The notes beneath the pieces were generated by a model. That model searched no databases, was not told the origin of the DNA, and worked only from the letters and a program-made list of their open reading frames with translations. Both the position numbers and the translations under genes were made by a program. A stretch of DNA of 5,235 bases from Chloroflexota bacterium (GTDB lineage: Bacteria > Chloroflexota > UBA6077 > CF-72), in NCBI GenBank assembly GCA_019242065.1, contig JAFAWJ010000351.1, positions 1-5,235 of the forward strand, read 5' to 3'. This document shows, one piece after another, positions 1 to 5,104 of the stretch (positions are counted from its first letter, which is position 1; the number at the start of each line of letters is the position of its first letter).

Positions 1-1025
1 ACGCCCGTCGGCACGGCGATGAGCATCGTGCTCGACGCGAAGACCGCGTCGGCGATGGGGCCCAGGCCCACGGCGAACATGTGGTGTGCCCACACGCCGA
101 AGGCCAGGAACGCGATGGCGATGCCCGAGTAGACCATGACCGCGTAGCCGAACAGTGGCTTGCGCGAGAAGACGGGGATGATCTCTGAGATGATGCCCAT
201 GGCGGGCAGGATCAGGATGTACACCTCGGGATGGCCGAAGACCCAGAACAGGTGCTGCCACAGGATCGGATCGCCGCCGTGGGGCACGCTGTAGAAGTTG
301 GTGTTGAAGAAGCGGTCGAACATCAGCAGGATGAGGCCGACCGTGATCGACGGGAAGGCCAGCAGTAGCAGGATCATCGTGATCAGCGACATCCAGCAGA
401 AGATCGGCAGGCGCATGAAGCTCATGCCTGGGGCGCGCATGTTGATGAGCGTGACGAAGAAGTTCAACGCCGCGGCGATCGAGGCCACGCCCAGGGTCTG
501 CAGACCGAGCATCCAGAAGTCGATGCCCGGACCAGGTGAGTAGGTGCGCGTGGTCAGGTTGGCGTAGCCGAACCACCCCGCGTCCGGGGCGCCGCCCAGC
601 AGGAAGCTGACGTTGAGCATGAGGCCGCCGAGCAGGAACGCCCAGTAGCTGAACGCATTCAGGCGTGGGAAGGCGACGTCTCGGGCGCCGATTTGCAGCG
701 GGATGATGAAGTTGAAGAAGGAGGCACCCAGGGGCATGATCGCCAGGAAGATCATGGTCGTGGCGTGCATCGTGAACAGCGAGTTGAACATCTGGGCTGT
801 GACCAGGTCGTTGTTGGGCTGCCACAGCTGCAGACGGATGACGAGCGCCTCGAGGCCACCAATGACGAAGAACGCGGCGGCCGAAACGCCGTACAGGATG
901 CCGATGCGTTTGTGGTCGACGGTGGTGAGCCAGCTCCACAACCCGCGATACGCCGGCTCCGCCAGCGTCGGCGGCGCAACGACCATCCCGCCCGCGTGCG
1001 ACAACGGTGCGCTAACTACCGCCAT
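1..1025 (-). CDS. ctaD: Cytochrome c oxidase subunit I (aa3-type haem-copper oxidase), N-terminal part, cut by the window edge
   Basis: Catalytic subunit of the terminal oxidase in the cytoplasmic membrane; it reduces O2 to water and pumps protons. I read 341 codons from the ATG at 1025 with no stop; the 3' end lies beyond position 1. After a hydrophilic N-terminus of about 27 residues comes LWSWLTTVDHKRIG, then hydrophobic helices. Visible functional residues: His87 (MHATTMIFL, low-spin haem ligand), Asn105/Asp116/Asn123 (D-channel, IGARDVAFPRLN), His265-Pro-Glu267-Val-Tyr269 (CuB ligand, D-channel glutamate and cross-linked tyrosine) and His314-His315 (CuB ligands). Glu267 and Tyr269 point to family A1. 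The K-channel lysine and the C-terminal haem ligands would lie beyond the window. One oddity is Ala88 where MHGTTM is usual. The start is fixed by an AAGGAG Shine-Dalgarno 7 nt upstream. No coxB lies directly upstream, so it is either the first gene of its operon or separate from subunit II. Family is certain; the symbol follows common use. Confidence 0.97.
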   Translation of the reverse strand, partial: MAVVSAPLSHAGGMVVAPPTLAEPAYRGLWSWLTTVDHKRIGILYGVSAAAFFVIGGLEALVIRLQLWQPNNDLVTAQMFNSLFTMHATTMIFLAIMPLGASFFNFIIPLQIGARDVAFPRLNAFSYWAFLLGGLMLNVSFLLGGAPDAGWFGYANLTTRTYSPGPGIDFWMLGLQTLGVASIAAALNFFVTLINMRAPGMSFMRLPIFCWMSLITMILLLLAFPSITVGLILLMFDRFFNTNFYSVPHGGDPILWQHLFWVFGHPEVYILILPAMGIISEIIPVFSRKPLFGYAVMVYSGIAIAFLAFGVWAHHMFAVGLGPIADAVFASSTMLIAVPTG

Positions 1026-1032
1026 GGTTGTT

Positions 1033-1038
1033 CTCCTT
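1033..1038 (-). promoter_or_regulatory. Shine-Dalgarno of the cytochrome oxidase subunit I gene
   Basis: On the minus strand the sequence AAAGGAGAACAACC directly precedes the ATG at 1025. AAGGAG occupies 1033-1038 with a 7-nt spacer. It is the strongest ribosome-binding site in the window and decides the start. A 6-bp stem (GGAGCG at 1040-1045 with CGCTCC at 1057-1062, 11-nt loop) sits immediately 5' of it in the mRNA leader. Confidence 0.85.
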
Positions 1039-1055
1039 TGGAGCGAATCCGCGCT

Positions 1056-1301
1056 GCGCTCCTTCCCGCGGCGACCCCCCGCGTACGTGCTAACCGCGAC
1101 TGGTAACTCGGCTCAAGGGTCTCACGCATGGATGATCGACATCTAATCACTAACCGCCCGGCCATGGCTAAGCGCCACGCGGCGGAGTGTCCTGTGTTCG
1201 TTGTGTTCAGTACGAGGCTTGCATCCCGCACGTCGTGGCAATCACCGAGGTTGCCAGTCGCGGCCAGCACGTAACGCAGGGGGTCGCCGCGGGAGAGAGC
1301 G
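1056..1301. repeat. Long imperfect inverted repeat (MITE-like), arms 1056-1111 and 1245-1301
   Basis: The reverse complement of 1056-1111 aligns with 1245-1301 over about 57 positions, with about six substitutions and two single-base gaps (roughly 86% identity by hand). The longest shared blocks are CCAGTCGCGG, AGCACGTA and GGGGGTCGCCGCGGGA. The spacer is 133 bp. Two ~57-bp terminal arms around a short core without a gene resemble a non-autonomous transposable element (MITE), or two copies of a dispersed repeat in opposite orientation. I see no clear target-site duplication outside the arms, so mobility is inferred only from the architecture. Because the arms differ at several positions, the element looks old or is two independent copies. 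The cox promoter and leader would run through it. Confidence 0.75.
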
Positions 1302-1304
1302 ACC
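1282..1304. repeat. Small hairpin, 6-bp stem with 11-nt loop
   Basis: GGTCGC at 1282-1287 pairs with GCGACC at 1299-1304. It overlaps the outer end of the right inverted-repeat arm. The left arm lacks the matching half, so this stem is specific to the right side. Confidence 0.45.
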
Positions 1305-1324
1305 GCAGGGAGCGAACGGCGGCG

Positions 1325-1339
1325 GGGGGCGGAGCCCCC
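1325..1339. repeat. GC-only hairpin, 6-bp stem with 3-nt loop
   Basis: GGGGGC at 1325-1330 is followed by GGA and GCCCCC at 1334-1339. The stem is very stable, but no T-run follows on either strand, so it does not look like a canonical intrinsic terminator. Confidence 0.55.
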
Positions 1340-1345
1340 TGACCC

Positions 1346-1356
1346 GTGCGAAGCAC
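1346..1356. repeat. Mini-hairpin GTGC-GAA-GCAC
   Basis: A 4-bp stem closes a GAA loop. The core GCGAAGC (1348-1354) is the heptamer known from biophysical work as an extraordinarily stable single-stranded DNA mini-hairpin. It directly abuts the first 24-bp palindrome, sharing base 1356. A role here is not demonstrated. Confidence 0.45.
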
Positions 1357-1379
1357 CCAGCGGTGCATGCACCGCTGGG
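1356..1379. repeat. Perfect 24-bp palindrome, unit 1 of 3
   Basis: The half-site CCCAGCGGTGCA is followed by its exact reverse complement, with the centre between 1367 and 1368. The core is TGCATGCA. Bases 1355 and 1380 break the symmetry, so the length is exactly 24 bp. Unit 1 is separated from unit 2 by a single G at 1380. Confidence 0.95.
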
Positions 1380-1380
1380 G

Positions 1381-1404
1381 CAGAAGGGCGCATGCGCCCT
1401 TCTG
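1381..1404. repeat. Perfect 24-bp palindrome, unit 2 of 3
   Basis: The half-site CAGAAGGGCGCA is followed by its exact reverse complement, with the centre between 1392 and 1393. The core is GCGCATGCGC. The outer arms differ from those of units 1 and 3, although each unit is perfectly symmetric and of the same length. Confidence 0.95.
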
Positions 1405-1428
1405 GGAGCCCGCGCATGCGCGGGCTCC
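1405..1428. repeat. Perfect 24-bp palindrome, unit 3 of 3, next to the methyltransferase stop
   Basis: The half-site GGAGCCCGCGCA is followed by its exact reverse complement, with the centre between 1416 and 1417. It abuts unit 2 with no spacer. It begins 6 nt after the stop codon of the MetE-like gene, so in that mRNA it would be the first of three consecutive hairpins. No U-tract follows, so if it ends or protects transcripts it does so differently from a classical intrinsic terminator. Confidence 0.95.
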
Positions 1429-1434
1429 GCCTCA

Positions 1435-2568
1435 CTACGACCAGACTTTGCGGGCAGCCTTAACTACGAGCTCCAGTTTGCGGCGCTCTTCGTCTACGGT
1501 TAGCGGGTTGCCGGCGATCGTCGAGGCGAAGCCGCATTGGGGGCTTAGCGCTAGATTTTCGATGGGGAGGTACTGGGAGGCTTCTTCTATCCGCCGCAGG
1601 AGGAGGTCCTCGGACTCCAGCTCGCCTGACTTGGTGGTCACCAGGCCCAGCACGACGATCTTGTCGCGCGGCACGAAGCGCAGGGGCTCGAAGCCGCCGG
1701 CGCGCTCGCTATCGTATTCGAGCAGGAAGCGGTCCACGTGCAGGCCGCCGAAGACCTGCTCGGCGATGCCGTCGTAGCCACCGGCGGTGTGCCAGCCGGC
1801 GGGCTGATCTGGACCACGGCCGCCGTTGCCGCGGCACAGGTGCATGGCCAGCACCGCGCCATCGCGTTTGGCCTGGTCCAGGCTGAGATTGTCGGCGGCA
1901 ATATCTTCGGCCAGCGCCTGCGTCGGGTCGACGCCGACGGCCTTCCACTGCGCGTTGCGCTCCTCGACCACGTAGTCGGGATAGTGAGGGTTGTCGAGCT
2001 GGATATATGGGATGCCCGCCTCAAGTAGCGCGGTGATTTCGTCGCGAATGATGGCCGCGACGTCGTGCAGCGCGGCGGCGCGGTTGCCGTAGACAGGGTC
2101 GGTGATGTCCGGGCGATAGCCGCGGGCCAGCACGTAGGACGCGGCCGGCATGGTCATCTTGCACGCACCTGGCGTGTGCGCGGTGAGAAAACTGGCCTCG
2201 TGCTCGGTCAGTCGGCGCTTCTGCTGCAGTTTGGCGCCGATGATGCGGCGGCCGGGGCCGGCTGGCTGCTGGCCGGGATTGTTGCCGCGGGCGGTGTTGA
2301 AGACGGTGACGGCGGGGGCGCCTGAGACGTAGCCGTCGACGGCGTCGACGAAGTCACCGGACCAGCCGCCGCGGCGAAACTCGCCGTCGCTGAAGACGTC
2401 GACGCCGACCTGCTTCTGGAGGTCCAGGACGTCCAGAATGGCGCCGTCTTCGATCGCGCGCAGCTCATCCAGCGGGAGCTGCCCTTGGAGGTAGGCGGCG
2501 TGAGCGTCTTTGACGGCCTGGGGTCTGAGGAAGCTGCCGACCTGGTCGGCGCGATACGCGGGTTGCAT
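1435..2568 (-). CDS. Stand-alone methionine synthase II (MetE C-terminal domain) family protein, YxjG/YxjH-like
   Basis: A 377-residue cytosolic TIM-barrel protein of the cobalamin-independent methionine synthase family, which transfers a methyl group to a thiol such as homocysteine. It corresponds to the catalytic C-terminal half of MetE only; the N-terminal half is absent. All four zinc ligands can be placed: His243 and Cys245 (AMHLCRGN), Glu284 (FLLEYDSERAG) and Cys345 (SPQCGFAST). Other family marks are RADQVGSFLRP near the N-terminus, DGEFRR (61-66) and YIQLDNP (188-194). Length and motifs recall Bacillus YxjG/YxjH. The methyl donor is unknown: it could be a folate, a corrinoid protein or another methyl compound, and the thiol acceptor is not certain to be homocysteine. 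The ATG at 2568 lies 10 nt after the stop of the preceding PPOX gene without a clear Shine-Dalgarno, so translational coupling is likely. Three palindromes follow its stop. Family confident; substrate not. Confidence 0.9.
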   Translation of the reverse strand: MQPAYRADQVGSFLRPQAVKDAHAAYLQGQLPLDELRAIEDGAILDVLDLQKQVGVDVFSDGEFRRGGWSGDFVDAVDGYVSGAPAVTVFNTARGNNPGQQPAGPGRRIIGAKLQQKRRLTEHEASFLTAHTPGACKMTMPAASYVLARGYRPDITDPVYGNRAAALHDVAAIIRDEITALLEAGIPYIQLDNPHYPDYVVEERNAQWKAVGVDPTQALAEDIAADNLSLDQAKRDGAVLAMHLCRGNGGRGPDQPAGWHTAGGYDGIAEQVFGGLHVDRFLLEYDSERAGGFEPLRFVPRDKIVVLGLVTTKSGELESEDLLLRRIEEASQYLPIENLALSPQCGFASTIAGNPLTVDEERRKLELVVKAARKVWS

Positions 2569-2578
2569 GAGTTGAGAC

Positions 2579-2992
2579 TTATACCTTGCCGAAGGTGATG
2601 ACCTTGTCGACGGTCAGGATCAGGCTGATGTGTGGGGTTTTGGCGATATTCGCGGCGATACCAGGGCCGGCTTCGGCGCCGGCGTAGCGGGTGGCCAGGG
2701 CGGTCAGGTCCTCGACGACGTGCGCATCGTCCAGCGCCACCGTGCCTTCGACGGTCACGTGGCGGGCCTGACCGACGTCGACGACGCACACCGAGGCGCG
2801 CGCGTCGCGCTTCAGGTTGCGGACCTTCTTCGAATCCGAGCGCGTGTTCATCAGGATCTTGTCGCCGCGCAGCGCGTACCAGAGCGCCGTCTGATGCGGC
2901 GAGCCGTCACGGTTGGTGGTCCCGATGACCGCGAAGCGCGTCTCTTCGAGGAAGGCGCGGACATTGTCGGCGAGGTCTGCCATACGGGACAC
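2579..2992 (-). CDS. PPOX-class (pyridoxamine 5'-phosphate oxidase-like) putative F420-dependent oxidoreductase, Rv1155 type
   Basis: A small split beta-barrel protein of the flavin/deazaflavin oxidoreductase superfamily, 137 residues from the GTG at 2992 or 134 from the ATG at 2983. Family marks are the opening strand FAVIGTTNRDGSPHQTALWY (20-39), the cofactor phosphate-binding type segment NTRSDSKKVRNLKRDARASV (49-68), and the strand HVTVEGTV (78-85). Rv1155-like members bind F420 and reduce diverse substrates, while relatives bind FMN; the cofactor cannot be settled from sequence alone. The start is ambiguous: neither codon has a Shine-Dalgarno, and TATATC (2995-3000) lies just upstream, so a leaderless or very short leader from the ATG at 2983 is possible. 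It is the first gene of a minus-strand pair with the MetE-like gene 10 nt downstream, and it diverges from the E1 operon. Family good; reaction unknown. Confidence 0.87.
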   Translation of the reverse strand: MSRMADLADNVRAFLEETRFAVIGTTNRDGSPHQTALWYALRGDKILMNTRSDSKKVRNLKRDARASVCVVDVGQARHVTVEGTVALDDAHVVEDLTALATRYAGAEAGPGIAANIAKTPHISLILTVDKVITFGKV

Positions 2993-3039
2993 AGGATATA
3001 GGGCGGTACCATCGCCTCAGCAGGAGGCCGCCAGGCACG
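2993..3039. promoter_or_regulatory. Short divergent promoter region between the PPOX gene and the dehydrogenase operon
   Basis: Only 47 bp separate the two divergent starts (36 bp more coding if the PPOX gene starts at 2992 is ignored in favour of 2983 is not implied; the difference is 9 bp). An AT-rich patch, GGATATAGG at 2994-3002, is the only -10-like sequence: TATATC reads towards the PPOX gene and TATAGG towards the E1 gene. No good -35 hexamer stands 17 nt away on either side. GGTACC (3006-3011) and an inverted repeat GCCTC/GAGGC (3014-3018, 3024-3028) are possible regulatory elements. The promoters are inferred from arrangement and the AT patch only. Confidence 0.4.
3022..3027 (+). promoter_or_regulatory. 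Shine-Dalgarno of the E1 alpha gene, within a small inverted repeat
   Basis: AGGAGG lies 12 nt before the ATG at 3040, a somewhat long spacer. It supports this start. The motif overlaps the right half of GCCTC-AGCAG-GAGGC (3014-3028), which could fold and partly hide it in the mRNA. Confidence 0.65.
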
Positions 3040-4053
3040 ATGGTCGCCACATCAGCAGACGCGCCGACGACGGCGCAGGTCCCCGACGATTCAGGGTTGC
3101 TGCGGCGGCTGTACCGCAGCATGCGCCTGATCCGAGCCTTCGAGGAACGAGTCGACGCCTTGCGCACCTCGGGCCGGCTGCAGGGCAGCCTGCACCTGTA
3201 CGTGGGGCAGGAGGCGGTGGCCACAGGAGTGTGCGCGCGGCTGAACGCCGACGACTACGTGGCCAGCACGCACCGCGGCCACGGCCACGCCATCGCCAAA
3301 GGCGTCGACGTGGCGCGGATGATGGCCGAGCTGTACGGTCGGACCACCGGCACCAACCACGGCAAGGGTGGCTCGATGCACATTGCCGACACCGCAGTCG
3401 GCATGCTGGGCGCGACGGGCATCGTCGGCGCCGGCACGCCGATCGCCCTGGGCGCGGCGCTGTCGGCGAAGACGCGTCACACGCGCCAGGTCGCCGTGGC
3501 GTTCTTTGGCGACGGGGCCATGGGCCAGGGTCCGATCTACGAGTGCCTGAATATGGCGGCGATCTGGAAGCTGCCGCTGATCTTCGTGTGCGAAAACAAC
3601 GGCTACGCGGAGTCGACCTCGGCGGAGTACGCGCTCAGCACCCGCGACCTGTCGCGGCGCGCCGCGGCGTTCGAGGTGCCGGCGTTCGTCGTCGACGGTC
3701 AGGACGTCTTCGCGATGTACGAGCGGATGGGCGAAGCGGCGGAGCGGGCGCGCGCCGGCGAAGGGCCGACCTTCCTGGAGTGCAAGACGTATCGCTACTA
3801 CGGGCATTTCCTGGGCGACGATCCGCTGCGTTACCGCACCCAGGAGGAAGAAACGTTCTATCGGAGCCGCGACTGCATCGAGCGGTTCGAGCGCACGGTC
3901 ACGGACCGCGGGCTTCTGTCTGAAGCGGAGCTGCGGGCCATCAGCCGCGAGGTGGACGCGTCGATTGCGGCGGCCGTGGAATTCGCGGAGTCCAGTCCGG
4001 TACCACAGGTTGCCGAGCTGACGACCGAGGTGTATGCGGAGGATGCTCGCTAA
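3040..4053 (+). CDS. 2-oxoacid/acetoin dehydrogenase complex, E1 component alpha subunit
   Basis: Thiamine-diphosphate-dependent E1 alpha subunit, 337 residues, cytosolic. With E1 beta it decarboxylates a 2-oxoacid (pyruvate type) or cleaves acetoin, and it acylates the lipoyl group of E2. Marks in order: LYRSMRLIRAFEERV (24-38), LHLYVGQEAVATG (51-63), THRGHGHAIAKG (77-88), GKGGSMHI (108-115), and the ThDP motif from GDG (157-159) to NN (186-187) within GDGAMGQGPIYECLN and FVCENNGYAEST. YRYYGHFLGDDPLRYRT (251-267) is the usual E1 alpha phosphorylation-loop region. GKGGSMHIADTAVGMLGATGIVG closely recalls AcoA of acetoin dehydrogenases, but PdhA-like enzymes of GC-rich bacteria share it, so I give no symbol. 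Length is normal. It is the first gene of the operon; its stop overlaps the next start by one base (TAATG). Family near certain; substrate undecided. Confidence 0.95.
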   Translation: MVATSADAPTTAQVPDDSGLLRRLYRSMRLIRAFEERVDALRTSGRLQGSLHLYVGQEAVATGVCARLNADDYVASTHRGHGHAIAKGVDVARMMAELYGRTTGTNHGKGGSMHIADTAVGMLGATGIVGAGTPIALGAALSAKTRHTRQVAVAFFGDGAMGQGPIYECLNMAAIWKLPLIFVCENNGYAESTSAEYALSTRDLSRRAAAFEVPAFVVDGQDVFAMYERMGEAAERARAGEGPTFLECKTYRYYGHFLGDDPLRYRTQEEETFYRSRDCIERFERTVTDRGLLSEAELRAISREVDASIAAAVEFAESSPVPQVAELTTEVYAEDAR

Positions 4054-5090
4054 TGGCGCGGGAACTGCTGGCGAGTCGAGCGGAGAACGAAGCGATCCGT
4101 CAGGAGATGGAGCGCGACCAGCGCGTGATCATGCTGGGCGAAGACATCGCGGGCGCCGCGGGCCGCGCGCACCTGGGTTTCGTGGACGCGTGGGGCGGAC
4201 CGATGGGTTCGACGAAAGGTCTGATCCAGCAATTTGGTCCGGAGCGGATCATCGACACGCCCATCTGCGAGATGAGCTTCATCGGCGCCGCGGTTGGCGC
4301 GGCCATTACGGGATTGCGGCCAATTGCCGAATTGATGTTCGTCAATTTCATCGGCGTGGCGCTGGATTCGGTCATGAACGAGGGCGCGTTTCTGCGGTAT
4401 ATGCTCGGCGGCCAGGTCCAGGTGCCGATGGTGATCAAAACCGCGATCGGCGCGACGGCGACCAACCCTCAGAATGGGGGCGGCTCGGCGGCGCAGCACT
4501 CCGGCAGCATGTACTCGATGTTTGCGCGGATCCCGGGTTTGAAATGCGTAGCGCCGTCGGACGCGTACACAGCCAAAGGGCTGCTGACCGCTGCCATCCG
4601 CGACGACAATCCGGTGGTGTACTTCAGCCATCGCAAGGTGGGTCCGACGCGGATGGACGTGCCGGAGGAGCCGTACACACTGCCGATCGGCAAGGCGCGC
4701 ACCGTGCGGAGTGGCCGAGACGTGACGCTGGTCGGCATCTCCAACATGACCAACGTGTGCTGCGAGGCGGCCGGCTTGCTGGAGCAGCACGGGGTGGACG
4801 CGGAGGTCGTCGATCTACTGAGTCTGGCGCCGATCGACGAGGAGTGCCTGCTGGAGTCGGTACGGCGCACCAAGCACCTGGTGGTGGTCGACGAGGATTG
4901 GCCGGATTGCGGCGTCGCGGCGTCGGTGGCCGCGCTGGTGGCGGATCGCGGCATCGACTACCTGGATGGGCCGGTGAAGACGGTCACGGGGGCGCGTACG
5001 CCGGTGCCGTTCAGCGGAGTGCTCGAGGCGGCGTATGTGCCGGACGCGGGGCGGGTGGTCTCGGCCGCGCTGGCTTGTTTGCGAGACTAG
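4053..5090 (+). CDS. 2-oxoacid/acetoin dehydrogenase complex, E1 component beta subunit
   Basis: E1 beta subunit, 345 residues, partner of the alpha subunit encoded just upstream. Together they form the alpha2-beta2 E1, with ThDP at the interface. Marks: a pyrimidine-domain start ENEAIRQEMERDQRVIMLGEDIAG (residues 11 to 34; key GED at 29-31), DTPICEMSFIGAAVGAAITG (68-87; Glu73 is at the usual catalytic glutamate position), RPIAELMFVNF (89-99), SAAQHSGS (145-152) with its conserved His149, PGLKCVAPSD (161-170), and a C-terminal transketolase-type domain with VVDLLSLAPID (252-262) and a PVPFSG segment (317-322). The ATG at 4053 overlaps the preceding stop and has GGAGG at 4038-4042, 10 nt upstream, so the start is well supported and coupling is expected. 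The family is as for AcoB/PdhB; acetoin versus pyruvate or branched-chain substrate cannot be read from the sequence. Confidence 0.95.
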   Translation: MARELLASRAENEAIRQEMERDQRVIMLGEDIAGAAGRAHLGFVDAWGGPMGSTKGLIQQFGPERIIDTPICEMSFIGAAVGAAITGLRPIAELMFVNFIGVALDSVMNEGAFLRYMLGGQVQVPMVIKTAIGATATNPQNGGGSAAQHSGSMYSMFARIPGLKCVAPSDAYTAKGLLTAAIRDDNPVVYFSHRKVGPTRMDVPEEPYTLPIGKARTVRSGRDVTLVGISNMTNVCCEAAGLLEQHGVDAEVVDLLSLAPIDEECLLESVRRTKHLVVVDEDWPDCGVAASVAALVADRGIDYLDGPVKTVTGARTPVPFSGVLEAAYVPDAGRVVSAALACLRD

Positions 5091-5104
5091 ACACTGCTGT
5101 TTGC

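Larger units (their letters stand above)
1026..1434. other. Gene-free, repeat-rich gap between methyltransferase stop and cox start
   Basis: This 409-bp stretch holds no gene I can support. It lies between the stop of the MetE-like gene (1435-1437) and the cox ATG, both on the minus strand, so it serves as 3' flank of one and leader/promoter region of the other. From the cox side it contains the cox Shine-Dalgarno and a leader stem, the left arm of a long inverted repeat, a 133-bp spacer (1112-1244), the right arm, and then a series of hairpin-forming sequences ending in three perfect palindromes. The spacer contains GCCATGGC at 1161-1168 and a TGTGTTC direct repeat at 1193-1199 and 1202-1208. 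The cox promoter must lie here or in the repeat, but I found no convincing -35/-10 pair. A minus-strand open frame crosses the gap (1016-1435), but it is Arg/Ala/Gly-rich, has no Shine-Dalgarno and is built from the repeats, so I do not call it. Confidence 0.8.

Noticed and set aside
298..1146. Plus-strand open frames at 298-543, 693-1106 and 703-1146
   Set aside because: They are antisense to the conserved subunit I reading frame or its leader; the minus-strand translation explains the sequence.
1089..1157. Direct repeat CTAACCGC at 1090-1097 and 1150-1157 as a regulator binding pair
   Set aside because: It is eight bases only, one copy lies inside the inverted-repeat arm, and there is no symmetry or promoter context to support an operator.
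1112..1244. tRNA, riboswitch or small RNA gene in the inverted-repeat spacer
   Set aside because: I found no tRNA cloverleaf, no TTC-loop signature and no riboswitch core. Only GCCATGGC and a TGTGTTC direct repeat stand out.
1405..1428. Palindrome 3 as a classical intrinsic terminator of the methyltransferase gene
   Set aside because: The stem is strong and well placed, but no T-run follows it on the minus strand; the next bases are CAGAAGG. Termination here is possible but not supported by the usual signature.
1356..1428. CRISPR array
   Set aside because: The units are contiguous palindromes with different arms; there are no identical repeats with unique spacers of regular length and no cas gene.
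1016..1435. Minus-strand open frame of 139 codons filling the gap between the methyltransferase and cox genes
   Set aside because: It starts with GTG overlapping the upstream stop, has no Shine-Dalgarno, is Arg/Ala/Gly-rich, is composed of the palindromes and inverted repeat, and runs into the cox start codons. Open frames of this size are expected by chance in such GC-rich DNA.
2913..3923. Plus-strand open frame of 336 codons overlapping the PPOX gene and E1 alpha
   Set aside because: It is a shadow frame: extremely Arg/Gly/Ala-rich with no recognisable domain, while E1 alpha in another frame matches its family from end to end.
4050..4790. Minus-strand open frame of 246 codons opposite E1 beta
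   Set aside because: It is antisense to a full-length conserved gene, His/Arg-rich and has no family marks; typical of GC-rich antisense frames.
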